Shown: one piece after another, positions 1 through 8,828 of the stretch
How positions within the stretch are numbered: the first letter of the stretch is position 1
Layout: every line of letters begins with the position of its first letter
DNA from: an uncultured Collinsella sp.
GTDB taxonomy: Bacteria; Actinomycetota; Coriobacteriia; Coriobacteriales; Coriobacteriaceae
Reading direction: 5' to 3'
Assembly: GCA_900544065.1 (NCBI GenBank)
Contig: UQTR01000001.1
Location: 1 to 64,000, forward strand
Length of the DNA stretch: 64,000 bases
Made by a program: the position numbers and the translations under genes
The notes under the pieces: generated by a model
Databases searched by the model: none
Told to the model about the DNA's origin: nothing
Seen by the model: only the letters and a program-made list of their open reading frames with translations

Positions 1-242
1 ATAAGAGACAGGTCCTGCTCGCACGGAGAGCACATTAAGTGCTCTCCGGCTCGTGCGGAGCTCGCGATCGATGTTGCCCCATACGCCCGCCCGGGTCCTT
101 AGATAACGTTGCTTGCGAACGTCGCTTTGCTCGTTCGCTTTTTGGTCTGGAGAGCCGGGTGGGCTGATATATAGATACGAGTAGGGGCTCCTCCGTTGAT
201 GAACGGGGGAGCCCCTTGTTTCGTTTTGGTTGTTGTTGCGAC
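1..242. other. Intergenic edge with two hairpins
   Basis: No coding sequence is evident. A hairpin with 9-bp arms (GGAGAGCAC, 25-33 and 39-47) lies near the window edge. A second hairpin with 14-bp arms (184-197 and 202-215, one mismatch, loop GATG) lies just past the end of manA and probably terminates that leftward gene. The T-rich side of this second stem faces rightward, so it may also end a rightward transcript entering from outside the window. Confidence 0.5.
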
Positions 243-1175
243 CTAGAGGTGGCTGATGATCAGTTCCATCTTGCCTTCGAGGTCGATGGAGCTGACGGTG
301 CTCGGGGCTAGCAGGTGGCTTCCCTTGTGGACGGGGTCGCCGCAGACGGCGCCTTCGCCGTCGATGACCGACAGGCACATGAAGGGCCAGCGCTGGTCGA
401 GGGTCTTGCTGCCGTTGACGCGCACGCGATCGACGGTGTAGCAGGAGTTAGACTCGAGCTCGGTCACGCCGTCGATCTCGGGCGCGGTCACGGTGCCGTC
501 GGTCGGTGCCTGAGAATCAAAGTCGATGCAGTCGAGACTCTGCTCAATGTGCAGGGGACGCAGTTTGCCGTCGGTGCCGGGACGGTCGTAGTCGTACAGG
601 CGATACGTCACGTCGCTCGACTGCTGCGTCTCTAAAATGAGCGTGCCGGTCTTGATGGCGTGCACGGTGCCGGAATCAATCTGGAAAAAGTCACCCTTGT
701 GAATCGGCAGCACGTTGAGCATGTCGTCCCAACGGCCGTCTTCGATCATCTGTGCGGCCTCGGCACGATCCTTGGCGCGCTGCCCGACGATGATCGTGGC
801 GCCGGGCTCGCAGTCCAGCACATACCAGCACTCGGTCTTGCCCAGGCTTCCGTTCTCGTGCTCGGCGGCGTACTCGTCGTTGGGGTGAATCTGGATCGAA
901 AGGTCGTCCTTGGCGTCCAGAATCTTGATGAGCAGTGGGAACTCCTTGCCCTCGCAGTTGCCAAAGAGCTCGCGGTGCTCGGCCCACAGCCACGACAGTG
1001 TGTGGCCGGCATACGGGCCCTCAGCGATCTGGCAGTCGCCGTTGGGGTGGGCCGAGATAGCCCAACACTCACCGATGGGACCCTCGGGAATGTCGTAACC
1101 AAATACGGTTTCGAGCTGGCGGCCGCCCCAGATCTTCTCGTGGAAGATCGGCGTCAGTTTAATCAAATCGGACAT
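243..1175 (-). CDS. manA: Mannose-6-phosphate isomerase, class I (short form)
   Basis: Cytoplasmic zinc isomerase interconverting mannose-6-P and fructose-6-P, feeding mannose into glycolysis or supplying mannose-6-P for glycan synthesis. The 310-residue product has the length of the short Gram-positive type I enzymes. Expected zinc ligands are visible: Q95 and H97 in SIQIHPND, E115 in GKTECWY and H172 in SGTVHAIKTG. The start at 1175 was chosen over an upstream in-frame ATG at 1238 because a GGGGG stretch sits 7 bases before it and homologs begin near this point; an ATG at 1181 is also possible. It lies 75 bp downstream of a GntR-family gene on the same strand, which may control it. Confidence 0.93.
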   Translation of the reverse strand: MSDLIKLTPIFHEKIWGGRQLETVFGYDIPEGPIGECWAISAHPNGDCQIAEGPYAGHTLSWLWAEHRELFGNCEGKEFPLLIKILDAKDDLSIQIHPNDEYAAEHENGSLGKTECWYVLDCEPGATIIVGQRAKDRAEAAQMIEDGRWDDMLNVLPIHKGDFFQIDSGTVHAIKTGTLILETQQSSDVTYRLYDYDRPGTDGKLRPLHIEQSLDCIDFDSQAPTDGTVTAPEIDGVTELESNSCYTVDRVRVNGSKTLDQRWPFMCLSVIDGEGAVCGDPVHKGSHLLAPSTVSSIDLEGKMELIISHL

Positions 1176-1250
1176 GTTCATACCCCCATGGTGTTGTGCG
1201 GTCGCCCACTCTAAACGAGCCATAACGTGCGCCCGCATGACTACAAAAAC

Positions 1251-1970
1251 CTATGCCAACGTTACGTTGTGCAGCTCAAAGCGGTCGCCGACGTTGCGCG
1301 AAATCGAGTACTCAAAGGCGTTGCCGCTATCCAAAAAGCCAATCTGGTTGAGCTCGAGCAGGGGAGCGCCGGGTTCGGTGTCCAGGCGCTCAGCTTCTTC
1401 CTCGGTTGCCGCTACGGCGCGGATGGTGCGGTGGAAGCTCGAAATCTTCAGCCCGCATTGCTCGCGGATAAAGCTATAGACCGATCCGTATAGGTCCTTC
1501 TTTTTAAGGCCCGGTATCAGCTCGAGAGGCATGTAGGTGTACTCGATAACGATGGGCTTCTCGTTGACCTGGCGCACGCGCACGATGTGATAGGCAAAGT
1601 CGTCCTCGGCAATTCCCAGCTGAGTAGCGACGTCCGCCGGTGGATTGACAATCGAGAAATCGTAGACCACCGAGGTCACCTTCTCCCCGCGGTGCTCATA
1701 CGAAAAACCCTGGGCGCGGTCATTTTTGCCCTGGAAAAATGCCTGGTCGGGGAGACCCGCCGTGTCCTTAACGTAGGTGCCCGACCCGCGACGGCTGGTG
1801 ACAAGGCCCTCCTCGGTGATCTGCTCGATCGCGCGCTTGACGGTGATTTTGGAAACGCTATAGAGCTCGCAGAACTCAACGACGGTGGGTAGCTTGTCGC
1901 CTGGCTTAAGGGAGCCGTCCTCGATGCTTCGACGGATATCTGCAGCTATCGCCTCGTATTTGGGAATCAT
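1251..1970 (-). CDS. GntR-family regulator with UTRA ligand domain
   Basis: The 239-residue protein has an N-terminal winged helix (residues about 1-70; the pattern SVSKITVKRAIEQI fits the recognition helix) followed by a UTRA effector domain (about 95-235), the HutC subfamily layout. Such proteins usually bind sugar phosphates or amino acids. A perfect AAAGGAGG precedes the ATG. It is upstream of manA on the same strand and divergent from a ROK glucokinase, so local hexose genes are plausible targets. The effector cannot be read from the sequence. Confidence 0.88.
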   Translation of the reverse strand: MIPKYEAIAADIRRSIEDGSLKPGDKLPTVVEFCELYSVSKITVKRAIEQITEEGLVTSRRGSGTYVKDTAGLPDQAFFQGKNDRAQGFSYEHRGEKVTSVVYDFSIVNPPADVATQLGIAEDDFAYHIVRVRQVNEKPIVIEYTYMPLELIPGLKKKDLYGSVYSFIREQCGLKISSFHRTIRAVAATEEEAERLDTEPGAPLLELNQIGFLDSGNAFEYSISRNVGDRFELHNVTLA

Positions 1971-2310
1971 GGAACCTCCTTTCCGGCTTGATTGAGTACA
2001 GAAGAAAGTATAGTCAACACCTAAGCATCCCTATTGCGTTTTTGAAAAGTTCGAGAAAGGTTTAATTAAAAAACGCTTCTCTTTAAAAACTAGAGCGCTC
2101 TAAATGAATATGCATTCGAATAATGTGGTATTGAGCAAATTGATCGACTCGAGGATGGGGTTGAGCCGTTTTACCGCCCAACGAACCAAATACCATGCCC
2201 TGCGTTTTCACAGATAAAACCTGCCAAAACAAACCTGTCCCTTTTTGGCAGGTTTTTGCCTTGGGAGCGGTACCATACAGGCAATGTTTAAACGAGAAAG
2301 GCGGGCTCCC
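1971..2310. promoter_or_regulatory. Divergent control region between gntR and ROK kinase
   Basis: This 340-bp gap holds no convincing gene. It contains a perfect 12-bp palindrome TAGAGCGCTCTA (2091-2102), a candidate operator for the adjacent GntR protein, in AT-rich surroundings. A strong hairpin (2216-2256) lies in the probable leader of the kinase. AAAGGCGG before 2311 is the kinase ribosome binding site. Confidence 0.5.
2216..2257. terminator. Terminator-like hairpin in kinase leader
   Basis: Perfect 14-bp arms AAAACCTGCCAAAA (2216-2229) and TTTTGGCAGGTTTT (2243-2256) enclose a 13-nt loop, with A- and T-runs so it could work in both directions. It sits between divergent genes, about 55 bp before the kinase start, so it may be an attenuator of the kinase transcript and not the end of an upstream gene. 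Confidence 0.7.
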
Positions 2311-3264
2311 ATGGAACCTAAGCAGTATTACATCGGCATCGACGTCGGCGGCACTTCGGTTAAGGAGGGCCTGTTCGACGAGGATGGTAACCTGCTGGCC
2401 AAGGCCAGCGTGCCCACGCCGCCTATCGTTGACGCCGCGGGCTTTGCCGCGGTGACCGAGGCTATCGACCAGGTGGTCGCCAAGGCCCAGATTCCGCGCG
2501 CCTTTGTGGCGGGTATTGGCCTGGCCGTTCCGTGCCCCATCCCGGCATCGGGCGATGCCAAGGTCAAGGCCAACATTGCCATTAACCTGCCCGAGCTAAG
2601 AGTCGCCATTCAGGAGCACTGCCCCGACGCGGTTGTTAAATACGAGAACGATGCCAACGCCGCTGCCATGGGCGAGGCCTGGCTCGGCTCTGCCAAGGGC
2701 GTACAGAACGTGGTGATGGTCACCATTGGTACCGGCGTGGGTGGCGGCGTTATCGTCAACGGCGACGTGGTGTCGGGCGTTGTGGGCGCCGGCGGCGAGA
2801 TTGGCCACATGTGCCTGAACCCCGAAGAGGAGCGCACCTGCGGCTGCGGCGGACATGGCCACCTGGAGCAGTATTCCAGCGCCACCGGCGTGGTGAGCAA
2901 CTACCTTGCCGAGTGCAAAAAGGCCGGCGTCGAGCCCATCGAGCTCACTGGGCCTTCTGATTCCAAGGACGTGTTCCAGGCCTGCCGCGAGGGTGACAAG
3001 CTCGCGCTGGCCGCGGCCGATACCATGGCCGACTATCTCGGCCGCGCACTGGCGCTTATCGCCAACGTGGTTGATCCCGAGATGTTCCTCATCGGCGGCG
3101 GCGCGTCAGCTTCGGCCGATGTCTACCTCGACAAGGTCCGCGAGCACTTTAAGCAGTACGCGCTCTCCGCCTCGCGCGAGACGCCCATTAAGGTCGCTTC
3201 GCTCGGCAACGACGCCGGCATCATCGGTGCCGCCTACGTAGCCCTGCGCGCCGCCGGTAAATAG
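2311..3264 (+). CDS. ROK-family glucokinase
   Basis: Phosphorylates glucose or a related hexose with ATP in the cytoplasm. The 317-residue protein shows the N-terminal phosphate-binding motif DVGGTSVKEGLF, the catalytic Asp region ENDANAAAMGE, the GTGVGGGVIVNG segment and the ROK zinc motif CGCGGHGHLEQ, where the third Cys of the common CxCGxxGC form is His, as in some Gram-positive glucokinases. No DNA-binding domain is present, so it is a kinase and not a NagC/Mlc-type repressor. The ATG at 2311 has AAAGGCGG 7 bases upstream; an earlier in-frame ATG at 2284 is less well placed. Exact sugar specificity is inferred. Confidence 0.9.
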   Translation: MEPKQYYIGIDVGGTSVKEGLFDEDGNLLAKASVPTPPIVDAAGFAAVTEAIDQVVAKAQIPRAFVAGIGLAVPCPIPASGDAKVKANIAINLPELRVAIQEHCPDAVVKYENDANAAAMGEAWLGSAKGVQNVVMVTIGTGVGGGVIVNGDVVSGVVGAGGEIGHMCLNPEEERTCGCGGHGHLEQYSSATGVVSNYLAECKKAGVEPIELTGPSDSKDVFQACREGDKLALAAADTMADYLGRALALIANVVDPEMFLIGGGASASADVYLDKVREHFKQYALSASRETPIKVASLGNDAGIIGAAYVALRAAGK

Positions 3265-3391
3265 CTGGTGCAATGTAACCTGTCCCCCGTGCCTGCCCCA
3301 AAATATGCCGTGCCTCTTCCGTCTGCGAAGGCTCGGCATCGGCGTGCTACCATAGCTACGTCCAAGTACACATATCAAATGGAGGATATCC

Positions 3392-4315
3392 ATGGCAAAC
3401 GTTCTTGTCTTTGGTCACCAGAACCCCGATAACGACGCCATCATGAGCGCCGTCGTCCTGTCCCAGCTGCTCAACCAGGTTGAGTATGCCGGCAACACCT
3501 ACGAGGCCTGCGCCCTTGGTCAGCTTCCGGCAGAGTCCGCCAAGCTGCTTGCCGACGCCGGCATCGCCGAGCCCCGCGTGATTGAGTCCGTCGAGGCCGG
3601 TCAGCTCGTCGTCCTCACCGACCACAACGAGTCTGCCCAGTCCGTTGCCGGCCTTAAGGACGCCACGGTCTTTGGCGTCGTCGATCATCACCGCATTGGC
3701 GACTTCGAGACCGCCGGCCCGCTGCACTACATCTGCCTGCCCTGGGGCTCCAGCTGCACCATCGTCACCAAGCTCGCCGGCGTGCTCGGCGTTGAGCTTT
3801 CCGACGTCCAGGCCAAGCTGCTGCTCTCGGCCATGATGACCGATACGCTTATGCTCAAGAGCCCCACCACCACCGATGTCGACCGCGCCGTCGCCGCCAA
3901 GCTCGGCGAGCAGGTGGGCGTCGACCCGGTCAAGTTTGGCATGGAGGTCTTCCTCACCCGCCCATCCGGCTCCTTCACCGCAGCCGAGATGGTCGGCAAC
4001 GACATCAAGATGTTCGAGCCCGCTGGCAAGAAGCTGCTCATCGGCCAGTACGAGACTGTCGACAAGACCCGCGCACTCGGCATGATCGACGAGATCCGCG
4101 AGGCCATGCGCGCCTACGCCGCCGAGAAGGGCGCCGACGGCATTGTCCTGTGCGTCACCGATATCATGGAGGAGGGCTCGCAGGTCCTGCTCGAGGGCGA
4201 GACCGAGGCTGCTCAGAAGGGCCTGGGCATTGCCGACGAGCACGACGGCGTCTGGATGCCGGGCGTCCTCTCCCGTAAGAAGCAGGTCGCTGCCCCCATT
4301 ATGGCCGCCTGCTAG
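3392..4315 (+). CDS. ppaC: Manganese-dependent inorganic pyrophosphatase (DHH family)
   Basis: Hydrolyses pyrophosphate released by biosynthetic reactions. The 307-residue length is typical of family II pyrophosphatases. Metal-binding motifs are clear: GHQNPDNDAI near the N-terminus, a central DHH (VVDHHRIGDF), and the DHHA2 region with SRKKQV near the C-terminus. A GGAGG lies just before the ATG and a terminator follows, so it is probably a single-gene unit. Confidence 0.96.
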   Translation: MANVLVFGHQNPDNDAIMSAVVLSQLLNQVEYAGNTYEACALGQLPAESAKLLADAGIAEPRVIESVEAGQLVVLTDHNESAQSVAGLKDATVFGVVDHHRIGDFETAGPLHYICLPWGSSCTIVTKLAGVLGVELSDVQAKLLLSAMMTDTLMLKSPTTTDVDRAVAAKLGEQVGVDPVKFGMEVFLTRPSGSFTAAEMVGNDIKMFEPAGKKLLIGQYETVDKTRALGMIDEIREAMRAYAAEKGADGIVLCVTDIMEEGSQVLLEGETEAAQKGLGIADEHDGVWMPGVLSRKKQVAAPIMAAC

Positions 4316-4334
4316 GTTTAGTTGACCAAACGCC

Positions 4335-4374
4335 ACGACCGGATCGCGGACGCCCCGCGCTCCGGTCGTTTTTT
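4335..4374 (+). terminator. Rho-independent terminator after ppaC
   Basis: Arms at 4335-4349 and 4355-4369 (ACGACCGGATCGCGG and its near-complement) are followed by TTTTTT. It starts 19 bp past the ppaC stop. Confidence 0.85.
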
Positions 4375-4582
4375 ATGCACGGCGCCGCGTCGTCTCTCGG
4401 ACAGGTGTGCCCGTGCCGTTGAGCAAATAATGTTCAACCTGTGGTTCCGCTTTTCGGCCACGCCTGCGTGCTTGTCGTGCAGGGTAGGCTAGATGCAAGC
4501 GTAATACGTTAGAGCGCGGCGCCGCCACTTGGGCGGGCCGTGCTTTTTTAAGACGGGATCTTTCCCGCGAAAGGAGCCGCCC

Positions 4583-5941
4583 ATGGCAGCAACTGAGCAG
4601 CTGTTCAACGTTCGTGAGCGCAAGCGCTTTGAACGTCACGACATTTGGGAGCGCATCGCCGAGAACGGCACGATTTCCGCCGCCGTCATGGTCATCGCCG
4701 CCATCGCCGCCGTCATCTGCGCCAACACCGATGCCTACGAGGCCATCCATCACTTTTTGGAGACCCCGCTGTATGTGGGCTTGGGCAACCTTACGGCCGG
4801 TCTCACCGTTGAGCTTTTCGTCAACGACTTCCTCATGGCGATTTTCTTTTTGTTGGTGGGCATTGAGCTTAAGTACGAGATGACGGTCGGCGAGCTCAAG
4901 AATCCGCGTCAGGCCATGCTTCCCATGCTGGCGGCCGTGGGCGGCGTCGTCGTTCCCGCCTGCATCTACCTGATCTTTAACCATGCCGGTGCCCGCAACG
5001 GTTGGGCCATTCCCATGGCAACCGATATTGCCTTTGCGCTGGGCGTGCTGTCGCTTTTGGGCAATCGCGTGCCCAACGGCGTGCGCGTGTTCTTCTCGAC
5101 GCTCGCTATTGCCGACGACCTGATTTCCATCGCCGCCATCGCCATTTTCTACGGTCAGAGCCCCAATCCGTTTTGGTTGGGCGCCGCCGCGCTTATGACC
5201 TGCGCGCTCGTGTGGCTTAACAAGACGCAGCATTACCGCCTTGCCCCGTATTCGGTACTGGGTCTGCTGTTGTGGTTCTGCATGTTCAAGAGCGGCGTGC
5301 ACGCTACGCTTGCCGGCGTCATCCTGGCCTTCACCATTCCGGCCAAGTGCGGCGTCAAGCTCGATAGCCTTACCGATTGGCTGGGCGAGTGCCTGCCGTT
5401 GCTCGATGACCGCTACGACGACGAGGCGCACATCCTGGGCCAGCATGACTTTACCGTCTCGACAACCAAGGTCGAGCGCGTCATGCACCGCGTGACCCCG
5501 CCGCTTATCCGCATGGAGCGTCTGATCTCCACGCCGGTCAACTTTGTGATCCTGCCGATCTTTGCGTTCGTGAACGCGCAGGTTCGTCTGGTGGGCGTGG
5601 ACATGAGCACGCTGCTCACCGACCCGGTGACGCTCGGCGTGTACTTTGGCATGCTGCTGGGCAAGCCGATCGGCATCTTTGGTATGACGTTTGCCCTGGT
5701 TAAGCTTAAGGCCTGCGAGCTGCCGCACAATGTCAACTGGCACATGATTGCCGGCGTGGGCATTCTGGGCGGTATCGGCTTTACCATGTCGATCCTCATC
5801 AGCGGCCTCGCCTTCCCGACGGCCCAGTTTGAGGTTCTGGCTGCCAAGGCCGCTATTCTCGCCGGTTCGGTCACCGCTGCCGTGCTCGGCATGATCTACA
5901 TGAGCGTGGTCTGCAAGCATCCCTCGCCCAAAGACGAGTAG
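4583..5941 (+). CDS. nhaA: Na+/H+ antiporter NhaA
   Basis: Integral membrane antiporter exchanging internal Na+ for protons in pH and salt homeostasis. The 452 residues contain about twelve hydrophobic segments. The family signature ATDIAFALG and the paired aspartates of the ion site (LAIADDLISI) are present, as is the late motif GIGFTMSILI. The start at 4583 follows AAGGAG; an earlier in-frame ATG has no ribosome site. Flanked by terminators on both sides, so monocistronic. Confidence 0.95.
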   Translation: MAATEQLFNVRERKRFERHDIWERIAENGTISAAVMVIAAIAAVICANTDAYEAIHHFLETPLYVGLGNLTAGLTVELFVNDFLMAIFFLLVGIELKYEMTVGELKNPRQAMLPMLAAVGGVVVPACIYLIFNHAGARNGWAIPMATDIAFALGVLSLLGNRVPNGVRVFFSTLAIADDLISIAAIAIFYGQSPNPFWLGAAALMTCALVWLNKTQHYRLAPYSVLGLLLWFCMFKSGVHATLAGVILAFTIPAKCGVKLDSLTDWLGECLPLLDDRYDDEAHILGQHDFTVSTTKVERVMHRVTPPLIRMERLISTPVNFVILPIFAFVNAQVRLVGVDMSTLLTDPVTLGVYFGMLLGKPIGIFGMTFALVKLKACELPHNVNWHMIAGVGILGGIGFTMSILISGLAFPTAQFEVLAAKAAILAGSVTAAVLGMIYMSVVCKHPSPKDE

Positions 5942-5958
5942 GGGCACATACAAGTTTG

Positions 5959-5996
5959 AAAACGCTGCCTGTGAATACCATCACAGGCAGCGTTTT
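5959..5996. terminator. Bidirectional terminator between nhaA and a small leftward gene
   Basis: Perfect 16-bp arms (5959-5974 and 5981-5996, AAAACGCTGCCTGTGA) around a 6-nt loop, with A/T-runs on both sides. It can end nhaA and the convergent gene ending at 6028. Confidence 0.9.
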
Positions 5997-6027
5997 AGTC
6001 ATTGGGGACGTTCTTAAATGACTAGGT

Positions 6028-6282
6028 TTATTCCACCGTTCCGTAGACGGCGCCCCAGCCGTGGGCGGCCAAGGCGGAGTTGAGCTGGTCGCAAAGCGAT
6101 TGGCGGTCGTAGTAGCCGGGCGGTAGCAGGTTGACGATTTCCATGAGATCGGGCGCCAGGTCCAAGATTTCGGCCTGTACGATCAGGTCCAGGCGGTCGA
6201 TGGCATGGCGGTCGTAAAACAGCCCGTCGACCAGGCGCTGCAGGTCGCCGAATTCCTCGGCCCTAAACGATCCGTACTCCAT
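6028..6282 (-). CDS. Small conserved-looking hypothetical protein
   Basis: 84-residue acidic cytoplasmic protein of unknown function, without signal peptide or membrane segment. It is predicted mostly helical, with leucines spaced as in a small helical bundle. The ATG at 6282 was chosen because AAGGAGG precedes it at good spacing; an in-frame ATG at 6333 lacks one. It is divergent from the aminotransferase gene and shares a terminator with nhaA. Codon use resembles its neighbours, supporting a real gene. Confidence 0.7.
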   Translation of the reverse strand: MEYGSFRAEEFGDLQRLVDGLFYDRHAIDRLDLIVQAEILDLAPDLMEIVNLLPPGYYDRQSLCDQLNSALAAHGWGAVYGTVE

Positions 6283-6431
6283 AGTGCCTCCTTGGGCGCC
6301 CCACGCCGCCATGCGCGGCGATTCGTAATTCATTGCGATGAACTTAATCTATCACGGCTTCATACCGTTGCGGCGGTGGCGGTCTATACTTAGACGAACT
6401 GCAACGTACCGCTTCGCGAAAGGTCGCACCC

Positions 6432-7736
6432 ATGCAGACGATCTACCAGAAGATGGAAACCACCGAACTCGATGCCGCCATCGAGGCGCTCAAAGCCGAG
6501 GTCGCCGAGGTCAAGGCCAAGGGCCTGGCGCTCGACATGGCCCGCGGCAAGCCGTCGCCCTCCCAGGTGGACATCTCTCGACCCATGCTCGATATCCTCA
6601 ATGCCGATGCCGATCTGCACGACGGCAACGTTGACTGCTCCAACTACGGCTGCTTTGAGGGCATTCCCTCGGCACGCAAGCTGGCGGGGGAGTTTTTGGG
6701 TTGCCCCGCCGAGCAGACGCTTGTGCTGGGTTCGTCGAGCCTTTTGATTGAGCATGACATCGCCGGCATGTTCTGGCGCTGTGGCTCGTGCGGCAGCGAG
6801 CCCTGGGATGCCTACGAGGCCGCGCGCGACGGCAAGAAGGTCAAGTTCCTGTGCCCCGTTCCCGGCTACGATCGCCACTTTGGCATCACCGCCGATCTGG
6901 GTATCGAGAATGTCCCCGTTGCGATGACCGACAACGGCCCCGACATGGACGAGGTCGAGCGCCTGGTTGCTGCCGACGACTCCATCAAGGGCATCTGGTG
7001 CGTGCCCAAGTATTCCAACCCCACGGGCATCACCTTTAGCGAGGACACCGTGCGCCGCCTAGTCGAGATGCCCACGGCCGCGCCCGATTTTCGCATCTTC
7101 TGGGACAACGCCTACTGCGTGCACGACCTGTACGACGAGACCGACGAGCTCGCAAACATCTTTGACCTCGCTCGCACGGCGGGCACCGAGGATCGTGTGG
7201 TGGCCTTTGCCTCGACGTCCAAGATCACCTTCCCGGGCGCCGGCATCGGCTTTATTGGTGCGAGCCCCGCGGTTATCGCCGAGTTCTCCAAGCGCCTGAA
7301 GGCCGGCCTCATCAGCGCCGACAAGCTCAACCAGCTGCGTCACGTGCGCTTCCTTCCCACCATCGAGGCGGTTAAGGAGCACATGAAAAAGCATGCCGAG
7401 TTCCTGCGTCCGCGCTTTGAGGCCGTCGAGCGCAAGCTCACCGAGGGCTTGGGCGACACGGGCTGCGCCACCTGGACGCACCCCCGCGGCGGCTACTTTG
7501 TAAGCTTCGATGGTCCCGAGGGCTCGGCCCAAAAGGTCGCCGCGCTTTGTGCCGACCTGGGTGTCAAGCTCACGCCGGCTGGTGCCACCTGGCCTTATGG
7601 CAAGGATCCGCGCGACACCAACATCCGCATCGCGCCGAGCTATCCCACGGTCGAGGACCTGGAGGCCGCGCTCGATGTGCTGGTGCTGGCTGTCAAGCTC
7701 GTCGCTGCCGAGCTTGCGCGTGCCGAGCGCGCCTAA
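6432..7736 (+). CDS. PLP-dependent aminotransferase (aspartate aminotransferase Ic-like)
   Basis: 434-residue fold-type I enzyme. The PLP lysine is in STSKITFPGAGIGF, the Asn/Tyr cofactor-contact segment is VPKYSNPTGITFS, and the C-terminal arginine region is TNIRIAPSYP. The N-terminal motif DMARGKPSPSQ and overall size match the large unusual subgroup of aspartate/alanine aminotransferases (Pfam Aminotran_MocR class) and not classic AspC. It probably transaminates aspartate with 2-oxoglutarate. It is followed 51 bp later by a STAS protein gene; the two could share a transcript, though no functional link is obvious. Confidence 0.85.
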   Translation: MQTIYQKMETTELDAAIEALKAEVAEVKAKGLALDMARGKPSPSQVDISRPMLDILNADADLHDGNVDCSNYGCFEGIPSARKLAGEFLGCPAEQTLVLGSSSLLIEHDIAGMFWRCGSCGSEPWDAYEAARDGKKVKFLCPVPGYDRHFGITADLGIENVPVAMTDNGPDMDEVERLVAADDSIKGIWCVPKYSNPTGITFSEDTVRRLVEMPTAAPDFRIFWDNAYCVHDLYDETDELANIFDLARTAGTEDRVVAFASTSKITFPGAGIGFIGASPAVIAEFSKRLKAGLISADKLNQLRHVRFLPTIEAVKEHMKKHAEFLRPRFEAVERKLTEGLGDTGCATWTHPRGGYFVSFDGPEGSAQKVAALCADLGVKLTPAGATWPYGKDPRDTNIRIAPSYPTVEDLEAALDVLVLAVKLVAAELARAERA

Positions 7737-7787
7737 CGCGCAGCTTCCCGTACTATCCGCACTTTCGATACGTAAAGGAGCGTATAC

Positions 7788-8102
7788 ATGGATTTGGGTA
7801 TTTCCACCAACCCCACGCCAGAGCTCTACACCATTAAGGTAACCGGCGAGATCGATATCTCTAACGCCGATAGCCTGCGCAATGCCATCGACCTGGCGCT
7901 CGAGCAGCCCACCGAGGCCGTTGAGCTCGATTTTGCCCAGGTGAGCTACATCGATTCGACGGGCATTGGCGTGCTCGTGGGCGCCGCGCACCACGCGGTT
8001 GACCACGGCAAGCGCTTTAGCTGCACCAATGTGCAGCCCCCGGTGATGCGCGTGGTTCAGCTGTTGGGTGTCGACCAGGAGATTTCGATCACCGCTGCAT
8101 AA
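7788..8102 (+). CDS. STAS-domain anti-sigma factor antagonist
   Basis: 104-residue single STAS domain of the SpoIIAA/RsbV type. The regulatory serine sits in YIDSTGIGVLVGA; phosphorylation of this residue by an anti-sigma kinase normally blocks binding. No partner kinase or sigma factor gene is nearby, so the partner is encoded elsewhere. A good AAAGGAG precedes the ATG. Confidence 0.88.
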   Translation: MDLGISTNPTPELYTIKVTGEIDISNADSLRNAIDLALEQPTEAVELDFAQVSYIDSTGIGVLVGAAHHAVDHGKRFSCTNVQPPVMRVVQLLGVDQEISITAA

Positions 8103-8255
8103 TCTTTGCCCCCAAAAGGGCGTGCCGTTTGGCATATGTTTGTGATGCGCTCGGACGTTTTGGCGTCCGGGCGCTATACTTGACCGAATGAATAGACGAG
8201 TTCCGGCCGAATGGCGCGGTGCGGGCTCGACTCACATCGAGCCTTGGAGGTATGT

Positions 8256-8828
8256 GTGTTTGGTATTGGAGAGGGTGAGCTCGCGATCATCGTGGTCTTC
8301 GGCTTTTTGCTGTTTGGCCCGGATAAGCTCCCGCAGATGGGCCGCACGATCGGCCGTGCTATCCGTCAGTTCCGCGAGACGCAGGAAAAGATGACGGCCG
8401 TTGTTCAGTCCGAGATTATCGATCCGGTGAGCGAGGCCGCGTCGGCCCCGGTCAAGCCCAAGAAGACTGCTGCGACCGACGACGATTCCGATGCGGACGA
8501 GGATGCCGCCGAGACGGCAGCGCCCGCCAAGAAGGAGACCTTTGCCGAGCGTCGCGCCCGTCTTGCTGCCGAGAAGGCCGCAAGCGAGGGTGCTGCTGAG
8601 GGCGAAGGCGCTGTTGATGAGGCCGAGGGTACAGAGCCTGCTGCTGCCGTCGAGCCCGAGCCTGCTGCAGAGCCCGAGCCCGAGCCGGCAGAGCCCACGA
8701 CGGCTGACCTCTACGCCCGTCGTCCCCGCAAGCGCAAGGCCGTCGTCGACCAGCTCGCTCGCGAGCTCGAGGTCGAGGACGATGCCGAGGCTGCTGCCGC
8801 CGACGCCCCGAAGGGAGGCGATGAGTAA
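8256..8828 (+). CDS. tatA: Twin-arginine translocase subunit TatA/TatB-like
   Basis: Component of the Tat system exporting folded proteins. A GTG start at 8256, 5 bases after GGAGG, gives 190 residues starting (V/M)FGIGEGELAIIVVFGFLLF: one N-terminal membrane helix, then the FGPDKLPQ hinge and an amphipathic helix with R/K and Q. The remaining ~120 residues are rich in Ala, Glu and Pro and end in a basic segment. The tail is much longer than in TatA proteins and closer to TatB. An ATG at 8252 is out of frame. It overlaps tatC by one base (TAATG), so the two are translationally coupled. Confidence 0.88.
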   Translation: MFGIGEGELAIIVVFGFLLFGPDKLPQMGRTIGRAIRQFRETQEKMTAVVQSEIIDPVSEAASAPVKPKKTAATDDDSDADEDAAETAAPAKKETFAERRARLAAEKAASEGAAEGEGAVDEAEGTEPAAAVEPEPAAEPEPEPAEPTTADLYARRPRKRKAVVDQLARELEVEDDAEAAAADAPKGGDE

